The notes below the pieces were generated by a model. It was not told where the DNA came from, searched no databases, and worked only from the letters and a program-made list of their open reading frames with translations. The position numbers and the translations under genes were made by a program. Shown piece by piece: positions 51,478 through 58,895 of a stretch of 64,000 nt of DNA (positions are counted from its first letter, which is position 1; each line of letters opens with the position of its first letter). Source of the DNA: Metabacillus_B sp050107715 (GTDB lineage: Bacteria > Bacillota > Bacilli > Bacillales > Bacillaceae); assembly GCF_050107715.1 (NCBI RefSeq), contig NZ_JBNILN010000004.1, positions 62,001 to 126,000 on the forward strand. The letters run 5' to 3'.

Positions 51478-52698
51478 TTATGTCGTTTTCAGTTTTGCCC
51501 GCTGATCCTTATCTTCAGGTTTTAAAAAGAGGAGACCGATTGCCAGTGCCAGAAGACTGAATCCTCCGGAAGTGTAATAAATCATGTGCTCTGATTGTGC
51601 CATGATCGCCGCATAAAGAGGCGGACCGGCTGCCACACCGATGAATCTCATGGAGCTGTAGAAGGACGTAATGGTTCCACGGTGTTCCTTTTCGATGCCC
51701 TCTGTAATTAAGGCATCCAGTGATGGCAGTGCCATTCCGATCCCGACACCGCTTATAACGAGGAAAGCAAATAAAAAACCGATTTCATGCTGAACTCTGA
51801 GTGCAATAAAAGAAACAGCGAGCAGTCCCATTCCAATCACAATTAAGAGTTTCATTAACGTTTTTTTGCTTCCGATCATTTTACCCGCAGCAAAGGAACT
51901 GACAGATAGCGCAAGCAGCGGAATGGCCAGAAGAAATCCTTTTGCAATGCCATCAATTCCATATTTTGTCTCAAGCGTGTCGGATAAATAAAACAGCACG
52001 CCAAACAATATAAGCATAATGATTCCGCCTATTGCGAAAATAGCGTACAGCCATCTTCCGCTATTTTTGAAGATATCTTTGACACATGAAATAAAGGCAC
52101 GAAAGTCCTGAGCCTCTTCTTCTTTTTTCGGAACTTTCACTAAGAAGAAAACGAGAAGCACTCCGGCTAAGCTGAAAAACGGGATAAACCAGAAAGGCAT
52201 AAACCATACGAAGCTGGCTAAAAAAGCCCCTATAATCGGACTTAACACTTTTCCCGCCGTGTTGGCCGTTTCAATCAGCCCGAGTCCCGAACTGATTTCC
52301 TCATCATCTTCAAAAAGGTCTCCGATAAGAGGAATGACGACTGGGGCTGCTCCGGCTGAACCGATGCCTTGAAGGATCCTTCCTGCAAGAATCCACAAGA
52401 ACGGATTTGCTGTATTGACTGAAGCCCATGCAGAAAGGGCTCCCCCCGCTCCGGCAATTAATAAACAGGGAACAATGACCGTCTTTCTCCCAATCCTGTC
52501 AGATAGATACCCGGCTATCGGGATAAGAAGAATCGCTACAACGGAATAGACTGTGATGATGAGTGAAACTTGAAAGGAACTGATACCGAGTTTCTCTTCA
52601 ATTTCCGGAAGCACAGGGATCAGCATGGAGTTGCCTAACGTCATGATGAGCGGAACCGATGAAAGCGCAAGTAAATTTATTTTGTTGGAATTGGCCAT
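51478..52698 (-). CDS. MFS exporter (YmfD-like)
   Basis: A 406-residue major facilitator with 12 predicted transmembrane segments. Motif A is GYLSDRIGRKTVIVP between helices 2 and 3; GLIETANTAGKVLSPIIGAFLA fits motif C of drug:proton antiporters. In B. subtilis ymfD, next to ymfC and ymfE-ymfF, exports bacillibactin. The location here is similar, so an orthologue is possible, but family-level similarity among such exporters prevents a firm call. ATG at 52698 with AGGGTG 6 nt upstream. Confidence 0.85.
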   Translation of the reverse strand: MANSNKINLLALSSVPLIMTLGNSMLIPVLPEIEEKLGISSFQVSLIITVYSVVAILLIPIAGYLSDRIGRKTVIVPCLLIAGAGGALSAWASVNTANPFLWILAGRILQGIGSAGAAPVVIPLIGDLFEDDEEISSGLGLIETANTAGKVLSPIIGAFLASFVWFMPFWFIPFFSLAGVLLVFFLVKVPKKEEEAQDFRAFISCVKDIFKNSGRWLYAIFAIGGIIMLILFGVLFYLSDTLETKYGIDGIAKGFLLAIPLLALSVSSFAAGKMIGSKKTLMKLLIVIGMGLLAVSFIALRVQHEIGFLFAFLVISGVGIGMALPSLDALITEGIEKEHRGTITSFYSSMRFIGVAAGPPLYAAIMAQSEHMIYYTSGGFSLLALAIGLLFLKPEDKDQRAKLKTT

Positions 52699-53060
52699 AT
52701 CCTTCACCCTGTATAATTATTCGATATAGACATTGTTCCGTTCCGGCACTGTTATTATTCATATAAGCAGGAATGCTGCTGAAAATCAGCCAGCTGCCGC
52801 ATTTGCCTGAATAAGGAATAGATCGGCCATTACAGGAAAAATGCTTTACTATTTCTGGAGGATGGAGAACGGCTTCTAGTGGCCCTTATCCCTGAACGCT
52901 CATCTTATAGCTTGGATCGGGAAAAATTACAGACAAAAAGTGCCCGGAGCATGGCTCTGAGCACTTTTTCTTTTTCCCAGGACTCGGAGGGGATTGCTTT
53001 GTTCCTCTTATTTTCCGCCCGCTTTAGGGACAGAAGTCTGAATAATCAAGGAATGGAAGC
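52699..53060. other. 362-bp region between nupQ and the MFS gene
   Basis: Holds the nupQ terminator (52935-52969) and the presumed MFS promoter region near 52720-52760. An open frame on the plus strand through 52879-53082 lacks a ribosome binding site and runs into nupQ, so it is not accepted. Nothing else was recognised. Confidence 0.6.
52935..52969. terminator. nupQ terminator (bidirectional shape)
   Basis: A perfect 9-bp stem AAAAAGTGC/GCACTTTTT, extended inside by GGAGC/GCTCT, T-rich on both strands; 92 nt after the nupQ stop. Confidence 0.88.
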
Positions 53061-54020
53061 TTACCTTTTCCCTTTTATATAAGGCGTTCCGAGTGCTTTA
53101 GGAGCATCGGCGCGTCCAATAAACCCTGCAAGGGCAAAAATCGTCAGAACATAAGGGGTGATGAGCAGGTAAACTGCAGGAATATCTTTAAGAAACGGAA
53201 TAGAGCCGCCAACGATACTGATTCCCTGAGCAAGTCCGAAGAACAGGGCAGCACCCATCGCTCCCAGAGGATGCCACTTGCCGAATATCATCGCTGCAAG
53301 TGCCATAAATCCCTGTCCGCTGATGGTGGCATGGCTGAAATCTCTTGAAATAATCGTAGCATAAATGGAGCCGCCGATTCCTGCGAGTGCTCCTGACAAA
53401 ATAACCCCGATGTACCTCATTTTTGTTACATTGATCCCCATCGTATCCGCTGCCATTGGATGCTCGCCAACCGCCCTCAATCTAAGGCCGAAAGGTGTTT
53501 TATATATGACATACCAGACCGCCACGGATAGCAGGATCGCTATATATGAGGTAATGTATCCATTGCTGAAAAACAGCGGTCCAACGACCGGGATCTGACT
53601 GAGGACGGGAATGTCGATAATATCAAAGCTGCGGTCAATCCGGTCGGTCTGCCCTTTATCATACATCAATTTCACAAGAAACAGCGTCAGTCCTAATGCC
53701 AAAAAGTTGATCGCGACGCCGCTTACGACCTGATCAGCCCTGAATGTTATCGTTGCTGCTGCATGAAGCATTGCAAAAACCGCACTGGCCGCCATAGCGG
53801 CGAGCAGGGAAAGCCACGGTGTAAGGGCGCCAAAGCTTTCAGCGAACGAAAGATTAAAAACGATCCCCGTGAATGCCCCAATAACCATTAGGCCTTCCAG
53901 ACCAATGTTGACGACACCGGATTTTTCACTGAATACTCCGCCTAGCGCTGTAAGTATAAGGGGAGCGGCTACAAACAAAGCGGTAGGAATGATGATTTGA
54001 AGTGCCTGAAGCAAAGTCAT
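53061..54020 (-). CDS. nupQ: nucleoside ABC transporter permease NupQ
   Basis: A 319-residue permease of the BMP-type nucleoside importer, branched-chain transporter fold, about eight or nine transmembrane segments. Typical segments are GVFSEKSGVVNIGLEGLMVIGAF, FRADQVVSGVAINFLALGLT and FGKWHPLGAMGAALFFGLAQ. The start directly follows the nupP stop. Last gene of nupNOPQ, closed by a strong terminator. B. subtilis NupNOPQ imports guanosine and other nucleosides. Confidence 0.93.
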   Translation of the reverse strand: MTLLQALQIIIPTALFVAAPLILTALGGVFSEKSGVVNIGLEGLMVIGAFTGIVFNLSFAESFGALTPWLSLLAAMAASAVFAMLHAAATITFRADQVVSGVAINFLALGLTLFLVKLMYDKGQTDRIDRSFDIIDIPVLSQIPVVGPLFFSNGYITSYIAILLSVAVWYVIYKTPFGLRLRAVGEHPMAADTMGINVTKMRYIGVILSGALAGIGGSIYATIISRDFSHATISGQGFMALAAMIFGKWHPLGAMGAALFFGLAQGISIVGGSIPFLKDIPAVYLLITPYVLTIFALAGFIGRADAPKALGTPYIKGKR

Positions 54021-55076
54021 TTATTTTTCCCCCTTTTTAAACCGAAGCAGCAGCCAGCGGATGAAATAGCTTGATGCCACAAAGAAAATAATCAGTGCAA
54101 TAACAATCTCAACAAGCTCATTCGGCACTCCGGACTCAAGCGGCATGTTCAGCGCACCGACTTTTAATCCTCCAAAAAGAAATGCCGCAAAAATGACTCC
54201 AACCGCCGTATTTCCTCCAAGGAGTGCTACAGCAATTCCATCAAAGCCGATCCCTGTAAATCCGCTTTTCACAGAAACGTATTCAAAGGTTCCGAGTCCT
54301 TCCATAGCTCCTGCAAGCCCTGCAAAACCACCGGAAATCACCATGGATAGAATGATGTTTTTGTTCACACTCATACCGGCATAGCGTGCTGCATCCTGAT
54401 TAAAGCCTACTGCCCGAAGCTCATATCCTTTGGTCGTTTTTTCCAGCAGGAACCACATGATGAATGCAGCCGCCAGGGCAATCAGAATGCCGTAATGCAT
54501 CCGCGAGTAATTAGTAAGCGCTTCAAGATTCTCGGCTAAACGGAGGCTTGCGGAAGCCGGAACCTCCTCAGTTGTATCGCTGCCTTTTGTTAATACAGAT
54601 TGAATGATGGCGTTTGTCACATATAAAGCAATATAGTTCATCATAATCGTAACGATTACTTCATGAACGCGGAAACGCGCTTTTAGCAGTCCAGGAATAA
54701 ACCCCCATAAAGCTCCTGCCAATGCGGCTGCAATGACGGCCAGCGGGAGGTGAATGACCTTCGGCAAATCAAAGGCGAGCCCCACCCATACGGCTGCAAG
54801 CCATCCAACGATGACCTGGCCCTCCACACCGATATTGAATAAGCCGGTCTTAAAGGCAAATGCAACGGCAAGGCCAGTCAGGATATATGGGGTCATTAAC
54901 CGGATGGTATCTCCGATGTTGTAAGGATCTCCAAATACACCATTCCATAGGGAAGCATACCCCAAAAGTGGATCATAGCCGCTAACAAGCATAACGATGG
55001 CTCCGACCAGCAATCCAAGGAGGACCGCAATAACTGGAATAAGCAGATTTATATACCGGCTGAGTTTGATATTCAT
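54021..55076 (-). CDS. nupP: nucleoside ABC transporter permease NupP
   Basis: A 351-residue permease, partner of NupQ. Seen are KTGLFNIGVEGQVIVGWLAAVWVG, KARFRVHEVIVTIMMNYIALY, and FDGIAVALLGGNTAVGVIFAAFLFGG. It overlaps nupO by 4 nt and abuts nupQ, so the three genes are tightly coupled. ATG start lies within the overlap. Confidence 0.93.
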   Translation of the reverse strand: MNIKLSRYINLLIPVIAVLLGLLVGAIVMLVSGYDPLLGYASLWNGVFGDPYNIGDTIRLMTPYILTGLAVAFAFKTGLFNIGVEGQVIVGWLAAVWVGLAFDLPKVIHLPLAVIAAALAGALWGFIPGLLKARFRVHEVIVTIMMNYIALYVTNAIIQSVLTKGSDTTEEVPASASLRLAENLEALTNYSRMHYGILIALAAAFIMWFLLEKTTKGYELRAVGFNQDAARYAGMSVNKNIILSMVISGGFAGLAGAMEGLGTFEYVSVKSGFTGIGFDGIAVALLGGNTAVGVIFAAFLFGGLKVGALNMPLESGVPNELVEIVIALIIFFVASSYFIRWLLLRFKKGEK

Positions 55077-56602
55077 GTTGCCGCACCTTCTTCCTTAATC
55101 TTGCTGCCGGCCATCAACAGCCCGAGCTCCTGCTCGGTTGTTTCTTTCGGATTCACAATCGCTACGATTTTCCCTTCATAAATGACGGCAATCCGGTCAC
55201 TTACATTTAAAATTTCTTCTAATTCAAAGGATACAAGCAAAATGGCTTTTCCTTTATCCCGCTGCTCGATCAGACGTTTATGAATAAATTCAATCGCCCC
55301 GACATCCAGTCCTCTTGTAGGCTGAGCGGCGATCAGCAAATCCGGATCCCGATCCACCTCGCGGCCAATGATCGCTTTTTGCTGATTGCCTCCGGAAAGG
55401 GCTCTGGCAGGTGTAGAGGAACTCGGCGTACGGACATCAAACTCCTGAATCAATTGCTCCGCTTTATTATAAATTTCCTTGTATTGCAGAACTCCTGTTT
55501 TGGAATATGGCTTTTGATAATAGGTTTGAAGAACCATATTTTCCCCAATGGCAAAATCAAGAACGAGTCCGTGCTTATGCCTGTCCTGAGGGATATGTCC
55601 TACACCGGATTCAGCAATTTTTCTCGGATTTTGCCGGGCAATGTTCTTGCCGTTCAGCAGAATGGAACCGGAATCAATTTTTCTTAACCCGGTAAGGGCT
55701 TCAATCAGTTCGCTCTGGCCATTCCCGTCAACACCTGCTATCCCGACAATTTCACCCGCTTTTACCTCCAGAGACAGCGAATCTATTGCGGTAACCTGAC
55801 GGGAGTCTTTCACAATAAGTTCTTTGACATGTAAAACCGTTTCCTTTGGAGATGCGGGGGTCTTTACTGTTGTAAACACGACTTCCCGGCCAACCATAAG
55901 GGACGCGAGTTCATTTGGGTTTGTATCTGTAACAGAAAGTGTTCCAATTCCTTGGCCTTTTCTTATAACGGTAACCTTATGGCACACTTCCATGATTTCT
56001 TTTAATTTATGGGTGATGAGAATAATGGATTTCCCTTCGCTAATAAGGGCTTTCATGATAGAAATCAGCTCTTTGATCTCCTGAGGTGTGAGCACTGCTG
56101 TTGGTTCGTCAAATATCAGGATTTCTGCTCCACGGTAAAGGGTTTTCAGGATCTCAACCCTCTGCTGCATTCCTACGGAGATGTCAGCAATTTTTGCTGC
56201 CGGATCTACAGCAAGTCCGTATCTCTCTGAAATTTCGCGGACATGCTTCTCAGCTTCCTTCATATTGGTTTTGCCCATTTTAGAAGGTTCATTTCCTAAG
56301 ATAATATTTTCTGTTACCGTAAAATTGTTGACAAGCATGAAATGTTGGTGTACCATTCCTATTCCGAGCTCATTTGCGGTATTAGGATTTGTGATATTCA
56401 CTTTCTTTCCCTTAACACGAATTTCGCCCTTTTCAGGCTGATACAATCCGAACAGAACGTTCATCAGAGTTGATTTACCTGCTCCATTCTCTCCCAATAA
56501 GGCATGGATCTCGCCTTTTTCAACTTGCAGAGTGATGTTGTCGTTTGCGACGATTCCAGGAAATTCTTTTCGGATTCCGAGCATTTCGATTACATAATCC
56601 AT
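55073..56602 (-). CDS. nupO: nucleoside ABC transporter ATPase NupO (two ABC domains)
   Basis: A 509-residue ATPase with two nucleotide-binding domains in tandem, RbsA-like. First domain: Walker A GENGAGKST, signature SVGMQQRVEI, Walker B LIFDEPTAVLT. Second domain: degenerate P-loop GVDGNGQSEL, signature LSGGNQQKAI, Walker B region LLIAAQPTRGLDVG. The degenerate second site is normal in this family. Separated from nupN by about 210 nt with a terminator-like hairpin, so nupO may be expressed at a lower level than nupN. Confidence 0.94.
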   Translation of the reverse strand: MDYVIEMLGIRKEFPGIVANDNITLQVEKGEIHALLGENGAGKSTLMNVLFGLYQPEKGEIRVKGKKVNITNPNTANELGIGMVHQHFMLVNNFTVTENIILGNEPSKMGKTNMKEAEKHVREISERYGLAVDPAAKIADISVGMQQRVEILKTLYRGAEILIFDEPTAVLTPQEIKELISIMKALISEGKSIILITHKLKEIMEVCHKVTVIRKGQGIGTLSVTDTNPNELASLMVGREVVFTTVKTPASPKETVLHVKELIVKDSRQVTAIDSLSLEVKAGEIVGIAGVDGNGQSELIEALTGLRKIDSGSILLNGKNIARQNPRKIAESGVGHIPQDRHKHGLVLDFAIGENMVLQTYYQKPYSKTGVLQYKEIYNKAEQLIQEFDVRTPSSSTPARALSGGNQQKAIIGREVDRDPDLLIAAQPTRGLDVGAIEFIHKRLIEQRDKGKAILLVSFELEEILNVSDRIAVIYEGKIVAIVNPKETTEQELGLLMAGSKIKEEGAAT

Positions 56603-56764
56603 GTTGCTTCACTCCTTTTTCATAGGGGATGTATCCTATTGCGATTCACCGCCTTAAAATCTATTCAGCCATCTGTAGTAGACTTTAAGCCAAGGAATAG
56701 CATTTGGTTTGGCGGAACTCTGCCGGATGCAGATCTTGCCCATTATATAAGCCGGGGTGTTATA

Positions 56765-56794
56765 AAAAAGGCCAGAAGGAGATCCAGCCTTTTT
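56765..56794 (-). terminator. intra-operon terminator between nupN and nupO
   Basis: An 8-bp perfect stem AAAAAGGC/GCCTTTTT with a 14-nt loop, followed on the minus strand by TTTTTT, 20 nt after the nupN stop. Confidence 0.8.
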
Positions 56795-56813
56795 CTATAA
56801 GTGTTCTTGCTGT

Positions 56814-57869
56814 TTATTTTGTTGGTGAAGTCGGAACTTCGATTTCGCCCTTGCTGATTTTTTCCTTATACTCTTCCGCTTGCTTCATCGCTTCTTCGGA
56901 GATATTGTCCCCTTTAGCTACACTGATGGCATCTTGGTCCAAACCGTAGCTGATCACTTCTCCGCCAGGGAATTCGTCGTTTTTGGCTTTATCCGCAAGA
57001 TCTTTAACCGCAACATCTACACGCTTAACCATTGAAGTTAACGTAATGTTGAATTCTTTCCCGTCTTTGTCTGTTCCTTTGCCCTCTTCACTTTGGTCCT
57101 TATCAACACCAATTACATAAAGCTCCCGGGACGGATCTTTTTTCTTAAGGTCAATTGCTTCAGAAAAAACTCCGTTTCCTGTTGCACCGGCTGCATGGTA
57201 GATAATATCCGCTCCGGAACCGTACATGGAAGAAGCGATTGCTTTTCCTTTATCTGCTTTATCGAATGCTCCTGCATACTGTACATCCACTTCAGCCTCA
57301 GGGTTTACTGCTTTAACCCCCTCAACAAAACCGGCTTCAAACTTGCCGATCAGTTCGCCTTCCATGCCTCCGACAAAACCTACTTTATTTGTCTTCGTAG
57401 TCAAGCCTGCTACAACCCCAACGAGGAAGGACCCTTCATGTTCTTTAAACACGATGCTTGCAACATTGTCTTTTTCTACTACACTATCAACGATCGCAAA
57501 TTTAGATTCCTTTTGCTGATCAGCAATTTCTTCAATAGCCGGCTGAAGCTTGTATCCAATCCCATAAATCAAGTCATACTTTTGTCTGACAAGGGTATTC
57601 AGGTTGGTTACATAGTCTCCGTCGTTTTTAGACTGAAGGTAATTGTAGCCTTTGTTCCCTTTTTGCATGTCATTTTCTTCCCCGAACGCCTTAATTCCTT
57701 CCCATGCGGATTGGTTGAACGATTTATCATCCACTCCCCCGACATCGGTAACCATAGCTACAGTGAAATCGCTTGCTTTTCCGCCTGTTTCAGCTGACTT
57801 GTTTCCGCATGCTCCAAGGATGGTACCGGCAGCCAGAACAGCTGATAGTGCTAAACCCCATTTTTTCAT
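56814..57869 (-). CDS. nupN: nucleoside-binding BMP family lipoprotein NupN
   Basis: A 351-residue substrate-binding lipoprotein. The signal (residues 1-20) ends in the lipobox LGAC at Cys21. The mature protein is of the BMP/PnrA family: AMVTDVGGVDDKSFNQSAWEGI, GYKLQPAIEEIADQ, GFVGGMEGELIGKFEAGFVEGV and YHAAGATGNGVFSEA. It feeds nucleosides to NupOPQ. ATG with GGGGGG upstream. Its promoter region carries a 15-bp dyad and the GntR gene ymfC lies directly upstream. Confidence 0.94.
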   Translation of the reverse strand: MKKWGLALSAVLAAGTILGACGNKSAETGGKASDFTVAMVTDVGGVDDKSFNQSAWEGIKAFGEENDMQKGNKGYNYLQSKNDGDYVTNLNTLVRQKYDLIYGIGYKLQPAIEEIADQQKESKFAIVDSVVEKDNVASIVFKEHEGSFLVGVVAGLTTKTNKVGFVGGMEGELIGKFEAGFVEGVKAVNPEAEVDVQYAGAFDKADKGKAIASSMYGSGADIIYHAAGATGNGVFSEAIDLKKKDPSRELYVIGVDKDQSEEGKGTDKDGKEFNITLTSMVKRVDVAVKDLADKAKNDEFPGGEVISYGLDQDAISVAKGDNISEEAMKQAEEYKEKISKGEIEVPTSPTK

Positions 57870-57895
57870 TTCTATTTCCCCCCGTAATGATTAGA

Positions 57896-57910
57896 ATAGT
57901 ATGAAACTAT
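57896..57910 (-). promoter_or_regulatory. dyad in the nupN promoter spacer
   Basis: ATAGT, 5 nt, ACTAT lies exactly between a possible -35 (TTGTAT) and -10 (TCTAAT) with 17-nt spacing on the minus strand. A plausible operator for the adjacent GntR-type YmfC. Confidence 0.5.
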
Positions 57911-57961
57911 GAATACAATGTGCAGAGCTTGTCCTTCATCACCTCCTAAAAAAGAACTCTG

Positions 57962-58687
57962 CTAATATCTTTTTCTCACAACATGGAATGAGAACATATC
58001 CGCCCGGAAATAATTCAGGGAGTACAATGCCGGCCTGTCCTCCATATCAAAGTGCAGCTGCTTGAGCAAAAGCAGGGCCGTTTCAGGCTCGCAGTGTAAC
58101 AGCGGTGAAATTTTCTCATGGTAGCCGATCGGCTCTATCGCTGTTATGGCATGCCCAATCACCCTGTTCGTCTCGGATTCAAGAAGATCAAAGAGAGATT
58201 CATTTCCAGCCATCCTATCTTTTGGCAGCAGTTCACCCGGGATTTTATCAAGGCAATAAACCACCGGCTCGCCATTTGCCGTCCGCACTCTTTCGATTTG
58301 AAATATTTCGTCATTTTCTGTTATGCCAAACCGTTCAGCGTCTTCCTCTGTCGACCCGGTCATCGCTGAAGACAGAAAAATGGTACCGGCGGTTCTTCCG
58401 CCTTGGCGAATCATGTCAGTCACACTGTTAAGCTGCTCAATTCCTGAACTGAACAGAGGAATCGTGTTAACAAATGTGCCGACGCCGTGACGTCTGATGA
58501 TGACGTTTTCTTCTTCCAGTATCCGGAGTGCCTCCCTGAGTGTAGCCCTGCTCACACCTAGGCTTTTTGCCAGGTCGAACTCAGAAGGAAGCTTCTCTTT
58601 TTCTTTGTAGGAGCCTTTTTTTATATCTTCTTTGATTCGATCTATAACCTGCAGATACAGGTGCCGATTGTCTGATTTAATGCCCAT
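57962..58687 (-). CDS. ymfC: YmfC, GntR-family regulator with UTRA domain
   Basis: A 241-residue HutC/FarR-type repressor. Winged helix at about 8-70 (LPSEFDLAKSLGVSRATLRE), UTRA ligand-binding domain at about 95-235 (FQIERVRTANGEPVVYCLDKIP, LLLLKQLHFDMEDRPALYSLNYFRAD in parts). Located between spoIIIE and nupN, as ymfC in B. subtilis follows spoIIIE. Ligand is unknown; proximity suggests nucleoside-related control of nupN, which is inference. Start ATG lies after an AAACGGGGG region. Confidence 0.92.
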   Translation of the reverse strand: MGIKSDNRHLYLQVIDRIKEDIKKGSYKEKEKLPSEFDLAKSLGVSRATLREALRILEEENVIIRRHGVGTFVNTIPLFSSGIEQLNSVTDMIRQGGRTAGTIFLSSAMTGSTEEDAERFGITENDEIFQIERVRTANGEPVVYCLDKIPGELLPKDRMAGNESLFDLLESETNRVIGHAITAIEPIGYHEKISPLLHCEPETALLLLKQLHFDMEDRPALYSLNYFRADMFSFHVVRKRY

Positions 58688-58869
58688 TACAAGCCCCCGT
58701 TTTTTAAAGATCAGACATCTGATGTTTAACCTTTACTAATCGAACATAATATATCATGTTTTCATTAAGAAATAAATAAAAATTTTAATAATTTTGTCGA
58801 ATTCCCGTAATACTATTTACTCAGCCTTAACATTTCTTATAATAATATTATGTAAACCTGTATACTAAG

Positions 58870-58895
58870 AAACAGAAGGGTTTCCCCTTCTGTTT
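58870..58895 (-). terminator. spoIIIE terminator
   Basis: A perfect 11-bp stem (AAACAGAAGGG/CCCTTCTGTTT) with loop TTTC, overlapping the stop codon; T-tail weak. Confidence 0.7.

Noticed and set aside
52879..53082. 67-codon plus-strand frame beside nupQ
   Set aside because: It spans the nupQ terminator and enters nupQ antisense; no initiation signal.
57093..57797. 234-codon plus-strand open frame
   Set aside because: Antisense to nupN and rich in Cys, Phe and Ile as expected of a shadow frame.
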